Shown here piece by piece: positions 17,776-26,043 of a stretch of 64,000 bases of DNA. The DNA lies in contig JAFSQE010000022.1 in assembly GCA_017446775.1 (NCBI GenBank), positions 186,001 through 250,000 of the forward strand. Reading direction: 5' to 3'. Both the position numbers and the translations under genes were made by a program. Origin of the DNA: Bacteroidales bacterium (GTDB taxonomy: Bacteria > Bacteroidota > Bacteroidia > Bacteroidales > UBA932). Numbering within the stretch: position 1 is the first letter of the stretch; each line of letters begins with the position of its first letter. The notes beneath the pieces are model-generated. The model was not told the DNA's origin. It made no database searches and was given only the letters and a program-made list of their open reading frames with translations.

Positions 17776-19359
17776 ATGAAAAGAATATCTACACTGTTTG
17801 CATGTTTTGTGCTTCTGCTCGCAGTTTCTTGCCATAAAGAAGAAAAAGAGCGTCTTGAGCAGTTGCGCCAGGAGGCAGAGCGTTTGCAGCAAGATTTGTC
17901 AGAAACCTCTGCCCCGGGCGACCCCGATGTTCAAATCCCCTCTTATTCAGAGTATCGTTTCTCTTTTGACAAAGAGCGATATGGCGTGGATGCAGGCGGC
18001 AGCGTGACTCTGAACTATACCCTGCCGGAGGATTCACGGATAGAACTCATGGTCAAGGATGGATGGAGTGCAGAACTCATCGCGACCGATGCAAAAAGCG
18101 GACAGATTGTGGTCACCTGCCCAGATCCGGCCATTGCGAGCGACGTGGTTGTAAAGGCAGTAACTACAGAGGGAAGTTCTGTGGCACAGGTGCTGCCGCT
18201 GCTGGTGCGCGACCCCTATACCGATGCCACCCGTACGGATGTGGCGGCGATGGGGTATTTCTGCTTCTATCCGGGCATCGCTACCGATTACCACTTCAGC
18301 AAGATGGCAGAGTGCGGGATGAACATGCTTACCATAGAGGCCTATGATAACTGGGAAGAGCAACTGGAACTCTCCGAAAAGTATGGACTTAAAGGGGTCC
18401 TGTTCGTGAATGGCGCTGCCGGAGATTATTACTTCAATCAAGCGGATACAAAGCTGTCGGAAATCATTGCAGTGGCCAAGGATATGCCTGCACTTGCGGG
18501 ATATCAGATATTTGACGAGCCGTCCGTAAAGAACATCGGCCAGATAAAGTTCGAGAAGGACAGGATAGAGGAGCTGGATCCGAATCCCAATCACCCGGTA
18601 TATGTCAATCTCCATCCAAGCAGCGTCTCAGCTGGAGGAATGGGCGTGGAGGACTACTTCGAATATGTAGAGAAAATAGTTACCGAGTGTGACCTCAAGT
18701 TTATCACATTTGACCAGTACCCGGTCTTTACATCTGGAATAGACCCTTCATGGTCCAGGTCGCTGGCAGCAATATATGAGTCGTCAAAGCGGCATAATAT
18801 TCCGTTCTGGGCATTCACACTGTGCTGCCGCGAGCATAACCGGGAAGATCCGAACGTGGGCAATATCCGCCTGCAGTGCAACACCAACCTGGCATACGGA
18901 GCCCAGGTTAACCAGTTCTTTGTATATCGCGCCACCAGCGGTACAAACTATGCTCCACTGATGGGCGACGGCACCTACACCAAAGCCTACGATGACTGCA
19001 AGACATACTGCACAGAGATGCACAATCGTGGTTACGTTTTCTCCGGCAGTGATGTCAAGTTCCTGCGCCAAACCATAGAGGCGGATACATACGGCTGTTT
19101 CTTGTCGGAAAGGGATTATCCCGATGCCGTGAGTGCATTCTCCACCAGCGGGCCGACACTTGTCTCTTTTATAGAGAACAAAGGCAACAGCTATATGGTG
19201 GTGGTGAACAAAAACTGGCAGGAAGCCATAAATGTGGATATCACATTCGAGGATATGGTGTATGTCATAGACCACGACGGTGAGTTTACAGAATACCAGA
19301 AAGGCGATGCGCACCTCAGTATTGAAGAGGGCGACATGATGGTAATCAAATACAGATAA
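17776..19359 (+). CDS. DEP-motif TIM-barrel lipoprotein, paralog C
   Basis: A 527-residue lipoprotein (lipobox AVSC, Cys19; CHKEE right after it, a K-acidic-acidic surface export-like signal). It has the coiled coil (KERLEQLRQEAERLQQDL), Ig-like module (FSFDKERYGVDAGG, KDGWSAEL, VTCPDPA) and TIM barrel. Glu248 in QIFDEPS matches the conserved acid/base-like Glu. The strand that reads FAASCW in A and B is diverged here (FWAFTLCCREH), so side-chain chemistry in the pocket differs. The C-terminus ends EEGDMMVIKYR. It ends with a TAATG overlap into the following DUF4988 gene. Confidence 0.8.
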   Translation: MKRISTLFACFVLLLAVSCHKEEKERLEQLRQEAERLQQDLSETSAPGDPDVQIPSYSEYRFSFDKERYGVDAGGSVTLNYTLPEDSRIELMVKDGWSAELIATDAKSGQIVVTCPDPAIASDVVVKAVTTEGSSVAQVLPLLVRDPYTDATRTDVAAMGYFCFYPGIATDYHFSKMAECGMNMLTIEAYDNWEEQLELSEKYGLKGVLFVNGAAGDYYFNQADTKLSEIIAVAKDMPALAGYQIFDEPSVKNIGQIKFEKDRIEELDPNPNHPVYVNLHPSSVSAGGMGVEDYFEYVEKIVTECDLKFITFDQYPVFTSGIDPSWSRSLAAIYESSKRHNIPFWAFTLCCREHNREDPNVGNIRLQCNTNLAYGAQVNQFFVYRATSGTNYAPLMGDGTYTKAYDDCKTYCTEMHNRGYVFSGSDVKFLRQTIEADTYGCFLSERDYPDAVSAFSTSGPTLVSFIENKGNSYMVVVNKNWQEAINVDITFEDMVYVIDHDGEFTEYQKGDAHLSIEEGDMMVIKYR

Positions 19360-19370
19360 TGCAAGGCATT

Positions 19371-20207
19371 ATGACACGCAAGATACTCATATTGACCTTT
19401 TCCGCGCTGCTTGCCGTCTCGTGTGGCGATTACGACCAGCGGTTGGATGAAATGCAGCGCCAGATAGACGACCTGGTGACAACAACCTCCAGGATCAACG
19501 AGAATGTTGCTGCCATGAAGGCTATTGTAGAGGCTATCCAGGCTCAGGACGAGGTGGTTTCGCTTGCACCGGTCACAGAGGGCGGCAAGGTCGCCGGTTA
19601 TACCGTAACCTTCAAGCAGGGGGGCAGCGTAACTGTTTATAATTCCACTGCAAATGTGACGGTGGGAGAGTATCAAGGCCGGTATTACTGGATGGTGGAT
19701 GGTGACTGGCTCAAAGACTCTGCCGGCAATAAGATAGAGGCATGCGCAGGCGCAGCTACACCGCAGTTCGTAATATCGGATGGCATCATCAGGGTCTCTC
19801 TCGACGGAGGTCGCAGCTGGACCGATGTGGGCCGGGTGGGGGTTGCTGTGCTGGCCTCGGTAGAAGATGGGCCCGACGCTGTCACGCTGGTGCTTGCCAG
19901 CGGGGCACGCATTGTCCTGCCCAAGCAAAAGTCGCTGAGCGTGACTCTGAGCACCAACCGCCTTTCAATGGGGGCGGGCAGCGGCCGCACCATCGGCTAC
20001 ACCATCACCGGGGGTACCGATGATACCCAGGTCATAACCTATGCCAAGGATGGCTGGAGCGCTACCGTGAGTCCGGAATCGGCCTCGGAGGGGTATATCA
20101 CAGTCATGTCGCCGGGCGTCGCAAGCGAATCCGCCGTGCTGGTTTTTGTCTCGGACAACACCGGCCGCAGCATAGTGACACAGTTGACGGTCGTTTCTAC
20201 CAAATAA
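19371..20207 (+). CDS. Short DUF4988 + Ig-like lipoprotein without FISUMP domain
   Basis: A 278-residue lipoprotein from the ATG at 19371 (MTRKILIL, lipobox AVSC); an ATG at 19359 overlapping the previous stop is also in frame. It has the DUF4988-type N-terminus (coiled coil LDEMQRQIDDLV, VTFKQGG, YYWMVDGDW, SLDGGRSW) and one Ig-like domain at the C-terminus (AKDGWSATVSPE, ITVMSPG). That last domain resembles the Ig-like module of paralogs A-C, which links the two protein types. Compared with the 709-residue protein at 12425 it lacks the BACON-like and FISUMP-like parts, yet it ends in a clean stop, so it looks like a shorter natural form rather than a broken gene. Function unknown. Confidence 0.75.
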   Translation: MTRKILILTFSALLAVSCGDYDQRLDEMQRQIDDLVTTTSRINENVAAMKAIVEAIQAQDEVVSLAPVTEGGKVAGYTVTFKQGGSVTVYNSTANVTVGEYQGRYYWMVDGDWLKDSAGNKIEACAGAATPQFVISDGIIRVSLDGGRSWTDVGRVGVAVLASVEDGPDAVTLVLASGARIVLPKQKSLSVTLSTNRLSMGAGSGRTIGYTITGGTDDTQVITYAKDGWSATVSPESASEGYITVMSPGVASESAVLVFVSDNTGRSIVTQLTVVSTK

Positions 20208-20218
20208 TACCCTTTTGA

Positions 20219-20986
20219 ATGAAGCCTGCAGTTACACTCTTTACCATAGCGGTGATTCTTCTGGCAGCGTGCGCGCCGTCACAGAAGGTGGCCCGTTACG
20301 GCATCAGTGTGGAGCAGGAATATCCCCACGACACACTCTCCTATACGCAAGGCCTCTTTTTTGCCGATGGCGATCTTTACGAGACGGCTGGTCAGTACGG
20401 TGAATCGCGCCTTATCAAGGTCGATTTGCAAACCGGCGCGGCAAAACAACAGGTTGCGATGGAAGCTGAGATCTTTGCAGAAGGCAGTTGCGCCATAGGT
20501 GGCGAGATATTCGTGCTGACCTGGCTGGAAGGGGTGTGTCTGGTGTACGATAAAGAGACATTCGATCCTATCGGCCGCAAGACATACAAGCGCCAGGGGT
20601 GGGGACTTACCACCGACGGCAGCCTGCTTATCATGAGCGACGGCAGCGCCTAGATCTATTTTGTCAATCCCAAGACATTCACCACCGTGCGCAGCGTCAC
20701 CGTACATCGCGGAGGCAAGAGCGTCAACTATCTCAACGAGCTGGAGTTTATCAACGGCAAGATCTGGGCGAACATATACACCAAAGACGAGATTGTGATA
20801 ATCAACCCCGCCAGCGGCGAGGTCGAAGGGGTGATAGACTGCAGAGGCCTGCTGCCCAGTGATTTGCGCAGCGAACGTACCGATGTGCTCAACGGCATAG
20901 CCTGCAACCCCGACACCGGGGAGATATTCCTCACCGGCAAATACTGGCCGCGGATGTACCGGGTTACCCTTACGGAAAAGAAATAA
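20219..20986 (+). pseudogene. Glutaminyl-peptide cyclotransferase interrupted by an in-frame TAG
   Basis: The frame encodes a full-length (about 255 codons) secreted glutaminyl cyclase of the beta-propeller type (Glu_cyclase_2 family), which forms N-terminal pyroglutamate. It has a lipobox LAAC (Cys18), QEYPHDTLSYTQGL, YGESRLIKVDL, GWGLTTDG and LNELEFINGKIWAN. Codon 145 is TAG at 20651-20653, in the middle of SDGSA-stop-IYFVNPKTF; homologs usually continue through this site, and a single C-to-T change from CAG (Gln) would explain it. No frame change occurs, and the rest to 20986 is well conserved. Either a recent nonsense mutation, a sequencing error, or readthrough. TAG ends several other genes here, so genome-wide recoding is unlikely. 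Confidence 0.8.
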
Positions 20987-20998
20987 TACACTATAAAG

Positions 20999-22495
20999 AT
21001 GTACAGGAGATTATTGTTGATGCTGGTACTGCTGTCGCTCTCTGCGACTCTTGGTGCCAGCGACGGTGTTATTCGCTTTGACAAGACACGATACTGCGTA
21101 AGTGCTGCAGAGAGTGTCACGATCGAGTATTCACTCCCCAAAGAGGGCAATTTTGCCGTATCGACTCTCAAGGGACACGGCTGGCAGTGCCAGGTTTATG
21201 CTGCCGACCGTCTTCACGGACGCATCGTGGTAACGGCTCCCGACCCGGCAACGGAGGTGGAGATGGTGGCGCATGCAATCTATCCGGGCGGTGAACAGAT
21301 TGTGGCAACGCTCCCCATAATGGTAAAGGACCCCTATACCGATGCGACGCGGCCCAGGATAGACCTGCTCCCGTTTGGAGGTCTGGACAGGGTGAATACT
21401 ACCCAGGAAGATTATAACAAGGTGGCGCAGGCCGGCTTCACCATGATAACGCTGGAGGGTGGCGAAAAGATGGATATGAACGGCGACGGCACACTGGACG
21501 ACGACGATATGCTGGCCACTATCCGTTTCAAGCTGGACCTTATCAAAAACGCGGGTCTGAAATACTCCCTGCATCACCCCCAGCTTGCCAGTGTGATAGA
21601 GCTGTGTAAAGACGATCCGGACCTGACTATGATACATATCTTTGACGAGCCCGGCCTGAATCTGATACCGATGTTGAAGCAGCGCCGCGACTGGATAAAG
21701 GCCATCGCCCCTGACGTGCCTGTGCACATCAACCTACATCCGCACGCCAGCGTCCGCGCACTTGGCACCGATTATTATACCGACTATGTCCGCAAGATGG
21801 TAGAGGGGACCGGTATGGATATCCTCTCTTACGACCATTATCCGGTGCTGATAGACGGCAGCGTGATGAACGAGTGGTACCGTTGCCTGGAGGCAAACTA
21901 TCAGGTAGGCAAAGAAAAGGGGGTCCCCATCTGGCTCTTCACCGCCTCCTGCGGCATGGATTACGAACGCCCGGCACGCCAGATACCCACCATGAATAAT
22001 CTCCGCCTGCAGGTCTATACCGACCTGGCATACGGTGCCCCGGTGGTACAGTATTTTGTGTACCGTTCGTACTCTAAGCAGTGCATCGCTCCTATAACGG
22101 TAGATGGCAAGTATACGTATCTCTATGACCTGGTAAAGGAGTTCAACGCCGAGGTACACCGCCGCGGTTTTGTGTTTGCCGGCGGCAACGTATCCAAGGT
22201 ACGCTTCACCCACCTGACTCCCTATTACTGCCTGCCGCTGATAAGTGAAGACCTGCCTGAAGAGATAACATCCATTGATTCCGACAGGACGGCTTTGGTG
22301 TCGTTTGTGGAGAACGGCAGCAACAGATATATCGTTATGGTAAACAGCAGCTGTATGGAGAAGTTCACCGTAGATGTGGAGTTCGCCACCACTGTCTGCA
22401 CCATAGACCGGGACGGTGTATTCACAGAACATCAGCCTGGTAAAGCCAGCTTCGTGGTGGACGAAGGTGATATGTTGGTAATCAAATACAGATAA
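20999..22495 (+). CDS. DEP-motif TIM-barrel secreted protein, paralog D
   Basis: A 498-residue relative of paralogs A-C. It has a cleavable signal (residues 1-20, LGASDG) but no lipobox cysteine and no coiled coil, so it is probably periplasmic rather than anchored. The Ig-like module is present (IRFDKTRYCVSAAES, VTAPDPA), then the TIM barrel with Glu217 in HIFDEPG. The barrel contains an acidic insert near residues 160-172 (DMNGDGTLDDDD) that looks like a dockerin-type calcium loop and is absent from the others. FTASCGM replaces the FAASCW strand. The C-terminus ends DEGDMLVIKYR. It lies 12 bases after the broken glutaminyl cyclase. Confidence 0.8.
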   Translation: MYRRLLLMLVLLSLSATLGASDGVIRFDKTRYCVSAAESVTIEYSLPKEGNFAVSTLKGHGWQCQVYAADRLHGRIVVTAPDPATEVEMVAHAIYPGGEQIVATLPIMVKDPYTDATRPRIDLLPFGGLDRVNTTQEDYNKVAQAGFTMITLEGGEKMDMNGDGTLDDDDMLATIRFKLDLIKNAGLKYSLHHPQLASVIELCKDDPDLTMIHIFDEPGLNLIPMLKQRRDWIKAIAPDVPVHINLHPHASVRALGTDYYTDYVRKMVEGTGMDILSYDHYPVLIDGSVMNEWYRCLEANYQVGKEKGVPIWLFTASCGMDYERPARQIPTMNNLRLQVYTDLAYGAPVVQYFVYRSYSKQCIAPITVDGKYTYLYDLVKEFNAEVHRRGFVFAGGNVSKVRFTHLTPYYCLPLISEDLPEEITSIDSDRTALVSFVENGSNRYIVMVNSSCMEKFTVDVEFATTVCTIDRDGVFTEHQPGKASFVVDEGDMLVIKYR

Positions 22496-22506
22496 TAGTT
22501 CAGTTT

Positions 22507-23622
22507 ATGAAAAAGATACTTGTTTTATTATTGTCGGTTGCACTTGTCGCCATTGCAGGGTGCTCCCATCGCCATTCTGCCGCTTCTGTATGGGATTCGG
22601 CTGTCAATCTGAGCGACGCCGGCCATGCCAATTGCTATATCGTACCGGCCGCGGGATTATATTGTTTTGACGTTACCGTCATCGGCAACGGGCAGCAGGG
22701 CATCATCCCTGGCGCAAAATTCCATACCGAGAATGCCACAATCGCTCCCGTTTCTGCAAAGGTGCTGACCAACGACGGTGCCGTGAGTGATGTCAGCTTT
22801 GACGGCAGCAAGGTTTATTTCCGTGCCGGCGAGGCTCTTGGAAACGCCCAGATTGCAGTGTACGACGCATTTGGCGATGTGCTCTGGAGCTGGCATATCT
22901 GGCGCACCGATACCCCTAAGGAGATAACCCACACCAACCGCGACAAGATATCCTGGACCGTGCTCGACCGCAACCTGGGAGCTACCAGCGCCGACCCTGA
23001 CAACTGGGAAGGAACCCTGGGGCTGTACTATCAGTGGGGCCGCAAGGATCCGTTCACATCAAAGCAGATTCTGAAAAAGATGTACGTCAACCAGGAGAAG
23101 TCACTCGCGTATGCCGTTAAGAATCCCACCCGAGCGTTCCTGCTGGTGGCAGGGAAGGACGTTTATGATGCGTTTGACTGGTATGTGGTTAGCAAGGACG
23201 AGACCAACCATCACCTCTGGGGCAACCCCGATTTCGCCTTCTGCCATCCGCTTAAAGATATGGTCAAGACAATCTACGACCCGTGTCCGGCAGGATATCT
23301 GGTGGCGCCCTCCAACACCTTCATAGATTTTGAGGTGCCTCAGAAGATGGAGTTTGTCCCCGGCGGCTTCTTCTTTATGGCCGATAACGGCCAGAAGGAG
23401 TTCTTCCCCTATGCCGGTGGCTTCTATCTGGGCATGGTAGACCGCAGCGAACCCTCCGGCCCTTACTGCTCCCTTTGGAACTCCTGCAGCGCCCGTTTCA
23501 TATATTGGGACGACGGCGGCTGCCGCACCCAGGTGGACGGAACCACCCGCGAGGCGCGTCTCTATTACGGCGACCTGCGCCCCCGCTGCTATCCTGTACG
23601 TTGCGTGAAACAGGCAGAATAG
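22507..23622 (+). CDS. FISUMP-like lipoprotein
   Basis: A 371-residue lipoprotein (lipobox IAGC, Cys19) that is essentially one FISUMP-like unit preceded by its usual beta segment (SDAGHANCYIVPAAG, WSWHIWRTDTP). Markers are LDRNLGATSAD, YYQWGRKDPF, YDPCPAGY and PVRCVKQ at the very end. It matches the C-terminal half of the 709-residue protein at 12425 (TANCYIV, WSWHIWCTDLP) very closely, so it could have arisen by duplication of that half without the DUF4988 and BACON parts. It sits between paralogs D and E in the same transcript. Role unknown; presumably surface-exposed. Confidence 0.85.
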   Translation: MKKILVLLLSVALVAIAGCSHRHSAASVWDSAVNLSDAGHANCYIVPAAGLYCFDVTVIGNGQQGIIPGAKFHTENATIAPVSAKVLTNDGAVSDVSFDGSKVYFRAGEALGNAQIAVYDAFGDVLWSWHIWRTDTPKEITHTNRDKISWTVLDRNLGATSADPDNWEGTLGLYYQWGRKDPFTSKQILKKMYVNQEKSLAYAVKNPTRAFLLVAGKDVYDAFDWYVVSKDETNHHLWGNPDFAFCHPLKDMVKTIYDPCPAGYLVAPSNTFIDFEVPQKMEFVPGGFFFMADNGQKEFFPYAGGFYLGMVDRSEPSGPYCSLWNSCSARFIYWDDGGCRTQVDGTTREARLYYGDLRPRCYPVRCVKQAE

Positions 23623-23631
23623 GACAGATTT

Positions 23632-24828
23632 ATGAGAAGGTTCTGCACTCTGGCAATCCTGATACTCTGTGCCTGCAACCTGCGGGCGCAGGATAAGATT
23701 ATCTCCATGGGCTATCTCGGATTCCGCGATGCCGGCGCCACTCTGGAGAACTTCATGATGCTCTCTCAGGCTGGTATAGATATGCTGACTCTGGAACTTG
23801 ACCAGGACACCGCCGCCCTGCAGTTGGATTTGGCGCAGGAGACGGGGTTGATGATACTCGCAGTGCTGGCGCCATACACAGATCGTTCTTCAATCGAGGA
23901 GGTGGATTTCGACCTGGTGGACAGCATCGTGAACCGCTTCAAGAACCATCCCGCCCTTTATGGCTGGCATATCTGCGACGAGCCGGGATTAAAGCGTATT
24001 CCGTATCTGAAATATGTAAAGGAACATATCGAGGCGCTGGACCCCGTGCATCCGGTATACATCAATCTTAACCCGCTGGGCTCCATTCGGGCTCTGGGTA
24101 CCGATTATTATCCCGATTACGTGGAGGCCTATGCCTGGGAGTGCAGCCTCAAGCTGCTCTCTTACGACTGCTACCCCGCAATGAGCTATGGCATCCTTAA
24201 CTGGTGGTATATGTGCAACGAGGCGGTAGCGGCCACCTGCCGGCGTCACAACATTCCCTTCTGGGCATTTGCAGCTACCTGCTGGATAGACCGCGAAGGG
24301 CCCAACAACATGCACGCGAAGCCGACGCTGGAGAACATCCGCCTGCAAATCAATACCAACCTTGCCTACGGCGCGCAGGTGATGCAGTATTTCACCATCC
24401 GGGACTTTGGCGGCAGCTCCCTGGCTCCGAACATGGGCAACACCAGATGGACCAGCGCCTATGATACCATGAAGGCCGCGAACCTTGAGATGAAGTGCCG
24501 CGAACACATCTTTGGCGGCTGCAAGGTCCTTGCGACCCGTTTCACACACCTGACACCCTTCGCCTGCCTGCCGCTTACGCCAGGCGATTTGCCCTCTGAG
24601 GTCGGCGCCCTGGATACCGACCGTACCGCCCTGGTATCGATCTTAGAGAATAACGGCGCCCGCTATGTGGTGGTTGTCAACTCCACAGATAAAGAAAAAT
24701 GCACGGCCAGTGCGACCTTTACTGCCCCTTGCTCTCTGATAGACCGCACCGGGGCCGTGATACCCGTTACCTCTGGCAGCCACACCTTTGTAATAGATGA
24801 GGGTGACATGCTGGTGATTGCCATCTGA
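23632..24828 (+). CDS. DEP-motif TIM-barrel secreted protein, paralog E (barrel only)
   Basis: A 398-residue member of the same family with a signal peptide ending near LRAQD and no lipobox. It goes straight into the barrel (ISMGYLGFRDAGATLENF) and lacks both coiled coil and Ig-like module, so it defines the minimal catalytic or binding unit. Glu117 in HICDEPG is conserved, as are LLSYDCYP, FWAFAATCW and the C-terminal DEGDMLVIAI. As in the others, no Glu is seen where a GH-A nucleophile is expected. It is the last member of the tandem series. Confidence 0.8.
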   Translation: MRRFCTLAILILCACNLRAQDKIISMGYLGFRDAGATLENFMMLSQAGIDMLTLELDQDTAALQLDLAQETGLMILAVLAPYTDRSSIEEVDFDLVDSIVNRFKNHPALYGWHICDEPGLKRIPYLKYVKEHIEALDPVHPVYINLNPLGSIRALGTDYYPDYVEAYAWECSLKLLSYDCYPAMSYGILNWWYMCNEAVAATCRRHNIPFWAFAATCWIDREGPNNMHAKPTLENIRLQINTNLAYGAQVMQYFTIRDFGGSSLAPNMGNTRWTSAYDTMKAANLEMKCREHIFGGCKVLATRFTHLTPFACLPLTPGDLPSEVGALDTDRTALVSILENNGARYVVVVNSTDKEKCTASATFTAPCSLIDRTGAVIPVTSGSHTFVIDEGDMLVIAI

Positions 24829-24848
24829 TCAAATCAAAAAACTACAAT

Positions 24849-26042
24849 ATGCACCGCTCACTTGTGATAATGCTCTCGCTGCTGGTCGCCTGCGCACAGT
24901 TGCCACCCCAACCGGAACAAATTGTCCTGCACAGGGAAGAGGGGTCGATAACCTTTGCCGTAGATGACGTCGAACCGCTTGACTACCATCTTTACAGGGA
25001 AGAATCGGGGCTGAAGCTGGCAGAAAGTCTCCATAATGCCCCCGACGGCAATTATATTGATAACTGGAATCCGGAGATTGTGGCGTGCAGTTTTGCGGCC
25101 GACACGAATCTGTGCCACATTGGCGAGGACGTAGTGTTCCAGATGCTGATGCAGGCATGGTCGGAGCACCGGCCGGTGGTGTTGTCGCCCGATGTGATAT
25201 GGCTGCTTATCTGCCAGCAGTTCAGTCATTACGTGAACCAGAACCCGGAGAAGGTGCGCCATCTGATGGTGGACCATAAGGGCAGGCAGCAGCTTGTGGT
25301 AAGGGTCTTCGATAAACCGCAAAGCGTTGCCGCATGGGGCTCCGTCATAGATGAATTTGCGGGCGATATTGCTGCAAACACCAACAATGGCATCGCATCT
25401 GCTCTGGTGGCCGACTTTACAACCACGGCAGTTGACGAGCGGATTGCATCTGAGGTGACCCTTATGGATGTCGTAAAGCCGTACTTTGAATACATTGTGG
25501 TTTACGGAGTCTGCGGCATTCCCTCCATAACCGTGACCGGCACCCCCCAGGACTGGCATAAAGTGATGGAAAAGACCAGGTCCCTGGAACAATACGGCCT
25601 TAAATGGTGGGTGAAGGATCTTTTGCCCATACTGGAGCAGTTCTCCAGGGCGTCGGAAGGAGATCCCGACTACTGGTTCTGGAAGGATATTGTGAAAAAG
25701 ACGCGTCCCCGCGAGATACAGGGACCGACCTGCGACGGAAGCAGGCCCCGGCTTACAAAGTTCGACGGCTGGTTCTTGAAGTTCTTCCCGTTTGACAACG
25801 ACGGCCGTACCCCCAAAAAAGTCACCGTTACCCAGACGATGCTTGCAGAGACCGTGGCGGTGCCGTTCAAATATCGAGAAGAGAATTTGGACGGAGTTGT
25901 GATTGGCGAGACCACTATGGAGATTGTGGCCGGCATCGTTGGCGTGCAGGAAGATACCACAAGCTTTAGCTTAACTCCAAGGATAGGATGGTTTGTACGC
26001 ACCGCGAGACCTGTTGAAGATAATCCCGTTTCTGCCGAGTAA
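24849..26042 (+). CDS. DUF4419 lipoprotein
   Basis: A 397-residue protein with a lipoprotein-like signal (LLVAC, Cys15) and a DUF4419 domain over most of its length; RPVVLSPDVIWLLICQQF and the GIPSITVTGTPQDWHKV strand are typical of that family, which occurs in fungi and bacteria and has no known activity. It follows paralog E by 20 bases and could be on the same transcript, but its content does not link it to glycan use. It ends two bases before the nitroreductase start. Confidence 0.75.
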   Translation: MHRSLVIMLSLLVACAQLPPQPEQIVLHREEGSITFAVDDVEPLDYHLYREESGLKLAESLHNAPDGNYIDNWNPEIVACSFAADTNLCHIGEDVVFQMLMQAWSEHRPVVLSPDVIWLLICQQFSHYVNQNPEKVRHLMVDHKGRQQLVVRVFDKPQSVAAWGSVIDEFAGDIAANTNNGIASALVADFTTTAVDERIASEVTLMDVVKPYFEYIVVYGVCGIPSITVTGTPQDWHKVMEKTRSLEQYGLKWWVKDLLPILEQFSRASEGDPDYWFWKDIVKKTRPREIQGPTCDGSRPRLTKFDGWFLKFFPFDNDGRTPKKVTVTQTMLAETVAVPFKYREENLDGVVIGETTMEIVAGIVGVQEDTTSFSLTPRIGWFVRTARPVEDNPVSAE

Positions 26043-26043
26043 T

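Noticed and set aside
19371-20207. Truncated pseudogene of the 709-residue DUF4988/FISUMP protein
   Set aside because: It ends in a clean stop after a complete Ig-like domain, and no FISUMP remnant follows; it reads as a shorter intact protein.
20651-20653. TAG read as glutamine (genetic code change)
   Set aside because: Several confident genes in the window end in TAG, among them the GH5-like gene and ftsK, so reassigning it would extend them wrongly.
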